DNA from: Cyanobacteria bacterium UBA5018 | Lineage (GTDB): Bacteria > Cyanobacteriota > Cyanobacteriia > PCC-6307 > Cyanobiaceae | Assembly (NCBI GenBank): GCA_002396505.1 | Contig: DGYA01000043.1 | Location: 8,986-62,464, forward strand | Direction: 5' to 3' | DNA: 53,479 nt | In this document: positions 31,807-39,412 of the stretch, piece by piece | Layout of the letters: each line of letters begins with the position of its first letter | Position numbering within the stretch: the first letter of the stretch is position 1 | Notes under the pieces: model-generated | Seen by the model: only the letters and a program-made list of their open reading frames with translations | The model's database searches: none | Told to the model about the DNA's origin: nothing | Translations under genes and position numbers: made by a program

Positions 31807-34659
31807 TTAAATGATGGACAGATTGGCCGCGTTCCCTGTGAAGTTAAAGCGGATCACTGCGTCGGTGGCTGCATCCCAACCGGCCACATTGTTATTCAGC
31901 GCCAGGTAGGTGCCATTGGTGAAGGCGAGCAGCGAGCCACCATTGGCGATGAAGTTGTTGCTGCTGAGGGCGCTTGCCAGGTTGGCGGCGCTGAAGGCGT
32001 TCCCCGTGGTGAGCTTGGAAATGTTGGCGGCTGCCACGGCTGTGGGGCCATCCAGCAGATCGGTGCCGATCGCGAAATCGGTGATCACATCGATGGAGGT
32101 CACCAGCGAATCGGTGAAAGCGGCCAGGCGGAACGTATCCGTTCCGCCGCCTCCGATGAGGCTGTCGGCGCCGGCGCCGCCATCGAGGCTGTCGTTGCCG
32201 GCGCCACCAGTGAGGCTGTCGTTACCGGCGCCGCCATTGAGGCTGTTGTTGCCGCTGTTGCCGCTGAGCAGGTTGTTGAGGCTGTTGCCGGTGCCGTTTA
32301 TGTTTGTGCTGCCGGTGAGGCTGAGGTTCTCCAGGTTGGCGATGCCGGCCAGGGAGAAACTGACGCTGGCCCTCACGGTATCGGTGCCTTCGCCGGCGGC
32401 CTCTGTGATCAGATCGGTGCTGGAATCCACGATGTAGCTGTCGTCCCCAGCGCCACCGGTGAGACTGTCGATGCCGTCGCTGCCATTAAAAGTGTCGTTG
32501 CCGGCGCCGCCATTGAGGCTGTTGTTGCCGCCGTTGCCCCTGATCAGGTTGTTGAGGCTGTTGCCGGTGCCGTTTATGTTTGAGCTGCCGTTGAGGTTGA
32601 GGTTGAGGGTGAGGTTCTCCACGTTGGCGATGGCGGCCAGGGAGAAGCTGACGCTGGCGTTGACGGTATCGGTGCCTTCGCCGGCGGCCTCTGTGATCAG
32701 ATCGGTGCTGGAATCCACGATGTAGCTGTCGTCCCCAGCGCCACCGGTGAGGCTGTTGATGCCGTCGCCGCCATCGAGGGTGTCGTTGCCGGCACCGCCA
32801 TTGAGGCTGTCGTTGCCAGCGCCGCCATTGAGGGTGTCGTTGCCGTCTCCACCATTGAGGCTGTTGTTGCCGCTGTTACCGCTGATCAGGTTGTTGAGGC
32901 TGTTGCCGATGCCGTTTATGTTTGCGCTGCCGGTGAGGGTGAGGTTCTCCAGGTTGGCGATGGCGGCCAGGGAGAAACTGAGGCTGGCCTTCAAGGTATC
33001 GGTGCCAGCATTGGCTTCCTCGCTGATCTCATCGGTGGTGCTATCTACGATGTAGGTGTCGTCACCGGTGCTGCCGACCAGGGTGTCAATGCCTTCGCCG
33101 CCATTGAGGGTGTCGTTGCCGGCGCCGCCATTGAGGAGGTCCTTGCCGTCCCCGCCATTGAGGCTGTCGTTGCCGTCCCCGCCATTGAGGCTGTTGTTGT
33201 CGCTACGCGGACTTGCTGAGATGGTGCCGCTAATCAGGTACTGGCCAAGACTGCCATAATTGCTATATCCATTTCTAAGCGGATCGCCAAAGCCGACACC
33301 AATCACCTTGAGCAGATAAATGCCGGCGATGAGGTTGAGGTTGAAGCTGGCGGCAAGACTTGCCAGGGGAGAGCTGGTTGCCACCAGCCTGCCATCGCTG
33401 CTGTATAAATCTGCTGCAATGTCAAGATTTGGACTGCGATTGGTTAGCAGGGCGCTGGAAAAGTTACCGCCGCCATTGTTGATCCAGGCTTGGCAGGCGT
33501 TTGTGATCGATAAGGCTACGTTGACTGTGCCTGTGCCTGTGCCCGCGCCTGTGTCAAAGCTGAACCAATCACTGTCGGAGCTGGTTTCTATGCTGCCGAA
33601 TTGGCTGAAGCTGAGTCCGCTCAGCGCCATGGCGCTGGCTGCACTGTTGCCGTAATCATCGGCGCGGTAGCCAGCGCCATTGGTGCTGCTGCTGATGATC
33701 GCCAGGTCGTCTTCTTTGTTATTAGCGTTGTTATATTCCCCCTTGCTCCACTGGGTGACTGGCTGGTAATAGCCAGCGCCCATGATCGGGGCCCAACCGG
33801 TGTTGCGACTTCCCTGGCCCGTGTAATAGCCCGCGCCGCTGGTACCGTCGTGGATAAGACCAAGGGCATGACCAACTTCATGGCTGATGGCTTCGGCGGT
33901 GGCTTTTTCATTCCCATTCCCCAACTGTTCTTTGAAGACGAAGGAGGGGCCGGCGGAACCATTGCCGAACACATTCACATAGGAAACCCCACCGGCTCCG
34001 ATGCCGAACCAGTCGTAGCAGCTGCCTCCGATCACCACCCTAGTGCCCCAGGTGGTGTCCCCCGCCACATCTCCCTTGGTGAGGGCGGCGGCACCGGGAT
34101 CTTCTGTGGTTACATTAATGTTGAAGGGGGCAAAGTCTTCGGCAACTCGCTGCCAGATGAATTGAATACGTTCCAGCTCGGCATTGCTAAAAATGTTGAT
34201 ATTGCCGTCAAAGTCATATTTTGGGGTGGCGATGGACGAGAGCCCTTTGTAGCTGTTCCAGTAGGTGTCTGTGGTGACATAGCCATCGAAATCCAGATAG
34301 ATGGTTTTGCTGGCCGTGGGATTGCTGTGCAGCTTGAAGGTGGAGGCGAGGTCCACGCTGCTGGGTAGTGCCGTCGCCAGGCCAGCCGGAGCTGGCTTGG
34401 CTATTGATTCTGGTATTTCGCCATCCACCACCGAGTTGATCCGCTTGCACGTCAGGCAATTGCAGATTCGGGGGACACTATCGGTTGCCAGTAGCTTCGT
34501 AGATCTATGCCCTAGGCCCGGGGTTCCGGTAGTTGCGGTGGCAGCGGCAACACTGAGTACAGCTGCGCTCAATGAATCCCTGCCGGTAAGGATGAGTTTC
34601 TTCGGATTGGTAGGCAGGGTGTAAGTTTCAGCGCTTATCAACTTGTCGTTGCTCTTCAT
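31807..34659 (-). CDS. Secreted RTX-repeat zinc metalloprotease (M10/metzincin-like)
   Basis: The 950-residue protein has, in order: an N-terminal part with a CNCLTC cysteine cluster (about residues 67-72); a metalloprotease domain from about 115 (KTIYLDFDGYV) with the zinc site HEVGHALGLIHD (260-271); a pre-peptidase C-terminal-type domain (about 340-465, with SDSDWFSFD); then calcium-binding RTX nonapeptides (GGDGNDSLNGG type) alternating with longer units. The C-terminal tail is hydrophobic/polar without a signal peptide at the N-terminus, pointing to type I secretion. Two 89-bp stretches inside are identical. No secretion genes lie nearby. It is probably cell-surface or extracellular, with substrate unknown. 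Confidence 0.85.
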   Translation of the reverse strand: MKSNDKLISAETYTLPTNPKKLILTGRDSLSAAVLSVAAATATTGTPGLGHRSTKLLATDSVPRICNCLTCKRINSVVDGEIPESIAKPAPAGLATALPSSVDLASTFKLHSNPTASKTIYLDFDGYVTTDTYWNSYKGLSSIATPKYDFDGNINIFSNAELERIQFIWQRVAEDFAPFNINVTTEDPGAAALTKGDVAGDTTWGTRVVIGGSCYDWFGIGAGGVSYVNVFGNGSAGPSFVFKEQLGNGNEKATAEAISHEVGHALGLIHDGTSGAGYYTGQGSRNTGWAPIMGAGYYQPVTQWSKGEYNNANNKEDDLAIISSSTNGAGYRADDYGNSAASAMALSGLSFSQFGSIETSSDSDWFSFDTGAGTGTGTVNVALSITNACQAWINNGGGNFSSALLTNRSPNLDIAADLYSSDGRLVATSSPLASLAASFNLNLIAGIYLLKVIGVGFGDPLRNGYSNYGSLGQYLISGTISASPRSDNNSLNGGDGNDSLNGGDGKDLLNGGAGNDTLNGGEGIDTLVGSTGDDTYIVDSTTDEISEEANAGTDTLKASLSFSLAAIANLENLTLTGSANINGIGNSLNNLISGNSGNNSLNGGDGNDTLNGGAGNDSLNGGAGNDTLDGGDGINSLTGGAGDDSYIVDSSTDLITEAAGEGTDTVNASVSFSLAAIANVENLTLNLNLNGSSNINGTGNSLNNLIRGNGGNNSLNGGAGNDTFNGSDGIDSLTGGAGDDSYIVDSSTDLITEAAGEGTDTVRASVSFSLAGIANLENLSLTGSTNINGTGNSLNNLLSGNSGNNSLNGGAGNDSLTGGAGNDSLDGGAGADSLIGGGGTDTFRLAAFTDSLVTSIDVITDFAIGTDLLDGPTAVAAANISKLTTGNAFSAANLASALSSNNFIANGGSLLAFTNGTYLALNNNVAGWDAATDAVIRFNFTGNAANLSII
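32375..32751 (-). repeat. Identical 89-bp segments 288 bp apart inside the RTX gene
   Basis: Positions 32375-32463 and 32663-32751 read the same over 89 bp and are offset by 288 bp, exactly 96 codons. They encode the start of the long repeat unit (about GTDTV through SLTGG, read on the minus strand). A third, more diverged copy of the 96-residue unit lies further toward 33060. Confidence 0.85.
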
Positions 34660-34917
34660 GGGCCAGGGTGACGCCGAGGCATATACGCTCGGTTATCCTG
34701 TGCACTGCAGCGGAATTTATCTGCGTAGATGCATATCAGCTTTAATATAGATTGCTGTAGATGCATGTTGCTGCTGTTGCGCAGCTGTGCGGATATGCGC
34801 CTGGGCAGCTGCGCATAGTTGCTGCCTTGGCTGTCTGCCGGCAACTATCTATGGGCAGGTCGCTACAAAAAACTGGCCATGCCAGTCCCTTGCCCTGCAG
34901 GGGCCTGGCGGTTCAGC
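34660..34917. other. 258-bp spacer with a 10-bp inverted repeat
   Basis: The spacer lies between the hydrolase stop and the RTX start on the minus strand. An inverted repeat TGCGCAGCTG (34778-34787) and CAGCTGCGCA (34806-34815) could form a hairpin with an 18-nt loop, without a following T-run. It is AT-richer near the RTX start (34660-34770), which suits a promoter. Confidence 0.5.
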
Positions 34918-35883
34918 TCAGGGCTGCGTCTGGGGATTGGGGCCCGGGGCGGCGGTTGGGGTCAGCCACCGCAACAAAATCGGATTCACCTGATCCGGCG
35001 CCTCGTCCTGGGGGCAGTGGCCCAGGCCGGGCAGCACCACCAATTCGCGAATACAGGGGTATATGTTTGCCCAGCGCCTGGCTTCCGCCACGGGTTCCCA
35101 GGGATCCGCCTCTCCCCAGAGCATGCGCACCGGCAGATTCAGCCCGGCCAGCAACTCCGGCGCCAGGCGGTCGTTGAACAGATTTACAAAACCCCTGAAG
35201 CTCTCCTGCGCTCCGGGATCCCGGCTTGGCTCCAGCAGTAGATCCAGCAGCTCCTGGTCCACATTGTTGCCGCTCGGGTAGGCCTGGGCCAGCACCTGCC
35301 GCACCACTTGGGGCCTGGCCAACAACTTAAACAGGCCGCCGATTAGCCAGCGCTGGCGCACCGTGGCCATCAGCAGGGGACGGCTCCAGCGCTGCAGCAG
35401 AGGCAGTTCGCCCAGCCGTTTGCTGTCTAAAGCCCGCTGGGCGCAGTCGATCAGCACCACTTGCAGGGGCGGGCGACCCTGCTTTTGCAGCAGCCTTGCG
35501 GCGTTGAGGGCCACTACCCCGCCAATCGAATTGCCCACCAGCTGCAGCGGGCCCGGACCGATCACGCTGTCGCTGAAATCCACCACCTGCTCGGCCCAGA
35601 GGTCGAAGCCGTAGCTAACCGAGCCGCTGCTGGCGGGCTCTCCTGGCAACTGGGAGCGGGGCTTGGCGCTGCCGCCGAATCCAAGCAAATCCATGGCATA
35701 GACGCGGAGGCCTGCGGCGCTCAGGGCGGCGATGCTGTGGCGCCAGTGGCGCCAGGAGGCGCCAAAGCCATGCAATAAAAGAACGGCCCCCTGGTCTGGG
35801 CGGCCGTTCTGGGGGGGACATGTCACGGCGCTGATGGTCTGGCCGTGCCAGATCCAGTTCAGCTGTTGCAGTCCCTGGTTCAC
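34918..35883 (-). CDS. Alpha/beta hydrolase
   Basis: The 321-residue protein is an alpha/beta-hydrolase fold enzyme. The oxyanion-hole LLLHGFGASWRHWR is near residue 35, the nucleophile elbow GNSIGG near 117, the acid residue in LWGEADPW near 255, and the histidine in LPGLGHCPQDEAP near 285. The substrate cannot be told from sequence; homologues in cyanobacteria are usually uncharacterised esterases or lipases. The ATG starts the conserved region. It lies directly downstream of the RRM gene (7 bp) on the same strand, so they may be co-transcribed. Confidence 0.85.
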   Translation of the reverse strand: MNQGLQQLNWIWHGQTISAVTCPPQNGRPDQGAVLLLHGFGASWRHWRHSIAALSAAGLRVYAMDLLGFGGSAKPRSQLPGEPASSGSVSYGFDLWAEQVVDFSDSVIGPGPLQLVGNSIGGVVALNAARLLQKQGRPPLQVVLIDCAQRALDSKRLGELPLLQRWSRPLLMATVRQRWLIGGLFKLLARPQVVRQVLAQAYPSGNNVDQELLDLLLEPSRDPGAQESFRGFVNLFNDRLAPELLAGLNLPVRMLWGEADPWEPVAEARRWANIYPCIRELVVLPGLGHCPQDEAPDQVNPILLRWLTPTAAPGPNPQTQP

Positions 35884-35889
35884 TGGGGT

Positions 35890-36327
35890 TCAGACGCCAA
35901 CTGTCTGGTTGGCCAGCAGGTTTTTGAGCTTGGCCAGTTCACCGGCCCAGCGGGGATCTGGAGCTTCGCTGTCCACCGAGTCGGCGTGAACCACCTTGTT
36001 CACCGACTTGCGATTGGCAGCGGCTGGAGCAGCACCGCCGCGGCGCTCTGCGGGAGCGGCACCGGCACCGGGGCGGCTGTCGCGGCGCTCCGAAATCTCG
36101 ATCCGCAGGGGGTTGCCACCGAAATCACGGCCATTGAGCTGCTCGATCACCGTATCGGCGAGCTTGGCATCGTCCACGTTGGCGAAGCCAAAACCGCGGC
36201 AGACGCCGGTTTCGCGATCGTTCACCACCTTGAAGCGCACCCCCGCCCCCACACTTTCGAACAGGGCGTCAAGTTCCTTGGCATCAAAATTTTGCGGCAG
36301 GTTGCCGACGTAAAGGCGAATGCTCAT
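35890..36327 (-). CDS. RRM-type RNA-binding protein
   Basis: The 145-residue protein has one RNA-recognition motif at the N-terminus, with RNP2 LYVGNL (residues 4-9) and RNP1 RGFGFANV near residue 45. An Arg/Ala/Pro linker follows and a short charged tail ends in LKNLLANQTVGV. The glycine-rich tail of cold-inducible cyanobacterial Rbp proteins is missing. The start is the ATG at 36325-36327 (MSIRLYVGNL); an earlier in-frame start would add 17 unrelated residues. Such proteins bind mRNAs, in some cyanobacteria helping them locate at thylakoid membranes. It lies 7 bp from the hydrolase and 68 bp from cca. Confidence 0.93.
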   Translation of the reverse strand: MSIRLYVGNLPQNFDAKELDALFESVGAGVRFKVVNDRETGVCRGFGFANVDDAKLADTVIEQLNGRDFGGNPLRIEISERRDSRPGAGAAPAERRGGAAPAAANRKSVNKVVHADSVDSEAPDPRWAGELAKLKNLLANQTVGV

Positions 36328-36395
36328 GACGGGGGGGCTGGGAGAGAAAAGAGAAGACTTCGGCTCGCGAAGAATCACGCCGATGCATCACGCAG

Positions 36396-37841
36396 TTAAC
36401 CATGGCGAGGAACCGCTTCCTTGGCCAGCCAGTGGCGGGCCTCGACCAGGGTCTCGGCCACGTTCTCGCCCGGCTCGGCCGGCAGCCGGCCAAAGGCCCT
36501 TTCCCTGGTTAGGTGTTCCAGCAGCTGCCCCAGTCGGGGGCCGGGCTTTAGGGCCAGTCGTGCCTGCAGGCTGGCCCCATCCAGCGGCGCCCTGGGGTGG
36601 AACAGCGGGTCGGCTGGATCTCGCCACCTGGCCAGGGCGATGGGCGCCCACCCCGCATCCAGCAGCAGCGCCAGGGCTGGCAGCTCCCCTTCCAGCTGGC
36701 GTTGCAGGCTGAGTCGCTCTTCTTCTGGCAGGGCATCGGGGTCGCCCCCCAGGGCCCCTAGCCGCTGCCACCAGTGGCGCAGGCGTTGGCAGCTCAGTTG
36801 CAGCCGGCGGCTCGACTTCAGGCGGGCCAGGCTCTGGCCATCGAGCATGCAGGCCAGCCTTGCCAAAGGCAGGGCCCAGGCCGTTTCGGCCTCGCTCAGC
36901 CCCCGCTCCGCAGCGGCCTCCAGCCGCAGCTTGGCCAAATGCTGATGCAAAATCACCGGCTCTCCGCTTCTGGCTGGCGCCCCTTGACGGGCTGCTGCCC
37001 CCTGATTGGCCGGCTTTTCGCAGCTGGCTGGCGCCCCCGCCGGGGAGAGCTCGTCACACCAACTGGCCAGCAGCCCGGTGTCCACCACCTGGGCCAGGCC
37101 GCCGCCTCCCAGGGGGGCCACCGCCAGCCTTTCCAGTTCCGCCAGCACCCGCTCGCCCGCCACGTGCCCCAGCCGGGCCCCGTGTTGGCAGATCCAGCCC
37201 AGGCTGGTGGCTTCGAGGCGGAAGCCGAGCTCCCAGGCCAGCCGCACCCCCCGCAGTAACCGCAGCGGATCGTCCAGCAGGTTGGCTTCGCTGATCGCCC
37301 GCAAGCGGCCCGCCGCCAGATCCTCAAGACCACCACTGGGGTCCAGCAGGCCACCATTGGAATCCATCAAGCCAGCACCGCAGTCCAGCAGGGCGGCCTC
37401 CGGATGTTCCGGGCCGTCTCCAGTCGCAGTGAGCTGTAGAGCTATGGCATTGGCGGTGTAGTCACGGCGCAGCAGATCCTGCTGCAGGTTTGCTCCCATG
37501 CGGCGGGCCAGGTCGATCGTCCAGCCCTGCAGCACCAGCCGAGCGATCGACCGCTCCGCATCCAGCACCACCACCACTCCCCCCAGCTGCCGGGCCAGCT
37601 CTCGAGCCAGCGCCACGGCGTTGCCTGGCACAACTAGATCCAGGTCTGGCCGCAGGGCCAGCCTGCCCAGCAGGGCGTCCCGCACGGCGCCCCCCACCAG
37701 CACGCTGCCGGCGGGCAGGGCCGCCAGGGGCAGGGGCCAGCCTGCCGGGGCCAAACGCAAGCGCAGGGCCTTCGCCAGCTGGTCAACGGGGAGGCCAGCC
37801 GCCAGAATGGGTCGCTGGCGTGGCTGCTGCAGCATGTGCAT
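36396..37841 (-). CDS. cca: CCA-adding tRNA nucleotidyltransferase family protein
   Basis: This enzyme adds or repairs the CCA end of tRNAs, or in split systems adds only part of it. The 481-residue protein has the catalytic motif GGAVRDALLGR, the metal aspartates in DLDLVVPG, the RRDYTANAI block, and LDDPLRLLRGVRLAWELGF. Two low-complexity inserts stand out. One is three in-frame 7-residue repeats (LDCGAGL, MDSNGGL, LDPSGGL) where relatives have a single LxDPxGGL. The other is an Ala/Pro/Gly-rich stretch near residues 275-295. The start ATG is interleaved with the start of ycf34 on the other strand. RRM gene follows by 68 bp. Confidence 0.9.
   Translation of the reverse strand: MHMLQQPRQRPILAAGLPVDQLAKALRLRLAPAGWPLPLAALPAGSVLVGGAVRDALLGRLALRPDLDLVVPGNAVALARELARQLGGVVVVLDAERSIARLVLQGWTIDLARRMGANLQQDLLRRDYTANAIALQLTATGDGPEHPEAALLDCGAGLMDSNGGLLDPSGGLEDLAAGRLRAISEANLLDDPLRLLRGVRLAWELGFRLEATSLGWICQHGARLGHVAGERVLAELERLAVAPLGGGGLAQVVDTGLLASWCDELSPAGAPASCEKPANQGAAARQGAPARSGEPVILHQHLAKLRLEAAAERGLSEAETAWALPLARLACMLDGQSLARLKSSRRLQLSCQRLRHWWQRLGALGGDPDALPEEERLSLQRQLEGELPALALLLDAGWAPIALARWRDPADPLFHPRAPLDGASLQARLALKPGPRLGQLLEHLTRERAFGRLPAEPGENVAETLVEARHWLAKEAVPRHG
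37326..37388 (-). repeat. Three in-frame 21-bp repeats in cca
   Basis: The units lie at 37368-37388, 37347-37367 and 37326-37346 in reading order, encoding LDCGAGL, MDSNGGL and LDPSGGL. The last copy resembles the sequence found once in relatives. The length keeps the reading frame. Confidence 0.85.
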
Positions 37842-38085
37842 CTGCGTCGATTGCCACTGGGTGGACCGTTGCCAGGCCTACCACGCGGTGGAGCGCCAAC
37901 ACGGCGTACCCCATCTCAGCGCTGCGCCCGACTTCCAACCCCAGCAGCCGCGTATCCACGTGCAGGTGGTGGATTTGCCCCACGATCAGGTGGGCGTCGA
38001 GTGGGATGTGCGGGCATGTCAGAGCTTTCAGGCCCAGCCGGGCCATTGGCTACGGCTGCGGCCCCACCAGGCGCTGCCCAGATGA
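37834..38085 (+). CDS. ycf34: Ycf34 iron-sulfur-binding-type protein
   Basis: The 83-residue protein begins MCICVDCHWVDRC, the four-cysteine N-terminal pattern of Ycf34 (Cys2, 4, 7, 13), followed by QAYHAVERQHGVPHL. In Synechocystis, Ycf34 binds an Fe-S cluster and affects photosystem content; that knowledge is taken from the family. The ATG is fixed by the cysteine motif. It shares bases with the start region of the opposite-strand cca. Its stop overlaps the tsaB ATG (ATGA at 38082-38085), so translation is probably coupled to tsaB. Confidence 0.93.
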   Translation: MCICVDCHWVDRCQAYHAVERQHGVPHLSAAPDFQPQQPRIHVQVVDLPHDQVGVEWDVRACQSFQAQPGHWLRLRPHQALPR

Positions 38086-38693
38086 GTTGGCTGTTGGCCC
38101 TGCATAGCTCCAGCGAGGTGCTGGGGGTGGCCGTTCAGCCCCTCGGTCCTGGCGAGCCGGCGGAGCGGCGCACGGCTGGTTTTCCGCTGGGGCGATCCCT
38201 CTCCAACCAGTTGCTGGACTGCGTGGAGCAGCTGTTGCCCGCCTCTCAGTGGCACCGGCTGGGGCGCTTGGTGGTGGCCACCGGACCGGGCGGGTTCACG
38301 GGCACCCGCCTCACCGTTGTGCTGGCCCGCACCCTCGCCCAGCAGCTGGCTATTCCCCTGCATGGGGTCAGCAGTTTTGAGTTGGTCGCCGCCCGCCATC
38401 GGATCACCACGCCCACCTGGATCGTGCAGGAGTTGCCGCGGCGGGGCCTGGTGGCGGCGCTCTATGGACCGGATCAGGGCGGTTTGAGTGGGCTGGTGGA
38501 ACTGCGGTCGCCGCGGCTGTTCGCCCCAGGGGTGGCGCTGCCCGACGGGCCCCAGCTGCCGGCGGCGGTGCGGTTTCCAGATGATCTAGACACCCTGCTG
38601 GCCATTGGCGCCAGGGCCGCCGAGCGGCGCTTGCCTGCAGCTTGGTCAGAGGTGCTGCCCCTCTATCCCACCTCGCCGGTGCAGGGGATTTGA
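38082..38693 (+). CDS. tsaB: tRNA threonylcarbamoyladenosine biosynthesis protein TsaB
   Basis: TsaB is the inactive-kinase partner of TsaD in making t6A37 in ANN-decoding tRNAs. The 203-residue protein begins MSWLLALHSSSEVLGVAV and has the central GPGGFTGTRLTVVLARTLAQQL motif, then LHGVSSFELVA. Length is normal. The ATG overlaps the ycf34 stop by 4 bp, and its stop overlaps the likely TTG start of ydcF, so the three genes form a compact operon. The C-terminal half (LPLYP) also fits. Confidence 0.93.
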   Translation: MSWLLALHSSSEVLGVAVQPLGPGEPAERRTAGFPLGRSLSNQLLDCVEQLLPASQWHRLGRLVVATGPGGFTGTRLTVVLARTLAQQLAIPLHGVSSFELVAARHRITTPTWIVQELPRRGLVAALYGPDQGGLSGLVELRSPRLFAPGVALPDGPQLPAAVRFPDDLDTLLAIGARAAERRLPAAWSEVLPLYPTSPVQGI

Positions 38694-39412
38694 GGGCAGC
38701 GCCCCCCAGGGTGCCCCGGCGGCGTCGCACCACCTCCGCTGATGCCAGCGGCGGTGGCATCAGCGGAGGTGGTCAGAAACCCCCAGACCCCCGCTTGCGG
38801 ACCAGGGGCCGGCGGCGGTCTGGGCTGCTGCTGCTGGGGGCCGCCGCCGGGCTGCTGTGGCTGTCGCGGGGCTGGTGGTGGCCAGCGCCGCCGCCGCCGC
38901 AATTGATTTTGGTGCTTGGTGGCGATGTGGCCCGGGAGCGTCGAGCCGCCGAATTGGCCCAGAGCCTTGGTCTGCCGGTGATCGTGAGCGGCGGCAGCAA
39001 TCCCGAATATGCCCACTGGCTGTTTGCCCAAAAGGGCCTGGCCAGGGGGCGGGTGCAGCTCGACTACCGCGCCCACGACACGCTCAGTAATTTCACCTCG
39101 GTGGTGGCGGACCTGCGCCGGGCGCGGGTGCGCCACCTGCTGCTGGTCACCAGCAGCGATCACATGCCCAGAGCTCTTTTGGTGGGCAGGATTGTCGCCG
39201 GTAGCCGTGGCATTGAGCTCACGCCCGTGGCGGTGCCCTGTGGTCAGCGCTGCCTGCCGGAATCGCGGCGCAAGGTTTGGGGGGACGGGCTGCGGGCGCT
39301 GCTCTGGGTGCTTACCGGTCGGGATTTGAGGGATTGGGCGGCAGAGCGCCTGCCCCCTTTGCTGGGGCCAGGCGCGGCTCGCGGATCAGGCCCTGATCCA
39401 GCAGCGCGTTGA
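38690..39412 (+). CDS. YdcF/DUF218-family protein
   Basis: The protein has an N-terminal basic segment (RVPRRRR), one hydrophobic helix (LLLLGAAAGLLWLS) and a DUF218 domain from about residue 70: LILVLGGDVARERRAAELAQSLGLPVIVSGG, then DTLSNFTSVVADLRRARVRHLLLVTSSDHMPRA. YdcF-like proteins are membrane-anchored with an unknown role, some near envelope synthesis. The TTG at 38690 overlaps the tsaB stop; a later start is possible because a perfect 19-bp hairpin lies just after it. The 3' end overlaps the convergent plsC by 101 bp. Confidence 0.82.
   Translation: MRAAPPRVPRRRRTTSADASGGGISGGGQKPPDPRLRTRGRRRSGLLLLGAAAGLLWLSRGWWWPAPPPPQLILVLGGDVARERRAAELAQSLGLPVIVSGGSNPEYAHWLFAQKGLARGRVQLDYRAHDTLSNFTSVVADLRRARVRHLLLVTSSDHMPRALLVGRIVAGSRGIELTPVAVPCGQRCLPESRRKVWGDGLRALLWVLTGRDLRDWAAERLPPLLGPGAARGSGPDPAAR
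38729..38773. repeat. Perfect 19-bp inverted repeat with 7-bp loop
   Basis: Arms are at 38729-38747 (ACCACCTCCGCTGATGCCA) and 38755-38773, its exact complement, separated by GCGGCGG. A very stable GC-rich hairpin can form in either strand. It begins 36 bp after the tsaB stop, inside or just before the ydcF reading frame. There is no T-run, so it is not a standard terminator. Confidence 0.9.

Noticed and set aside
31910..33259. Plus-strand frames rich in SLPAPPLRLLLP repeats
   Set aside because: They are antisense to the RTX calcium-binding repeats and follow their periodicity.
31807..34659. RTX gene as part of a genomic island
   Set aside because: No integrase, tRNA insertion or other foreign gene lies next to it; neighbours are core genes.
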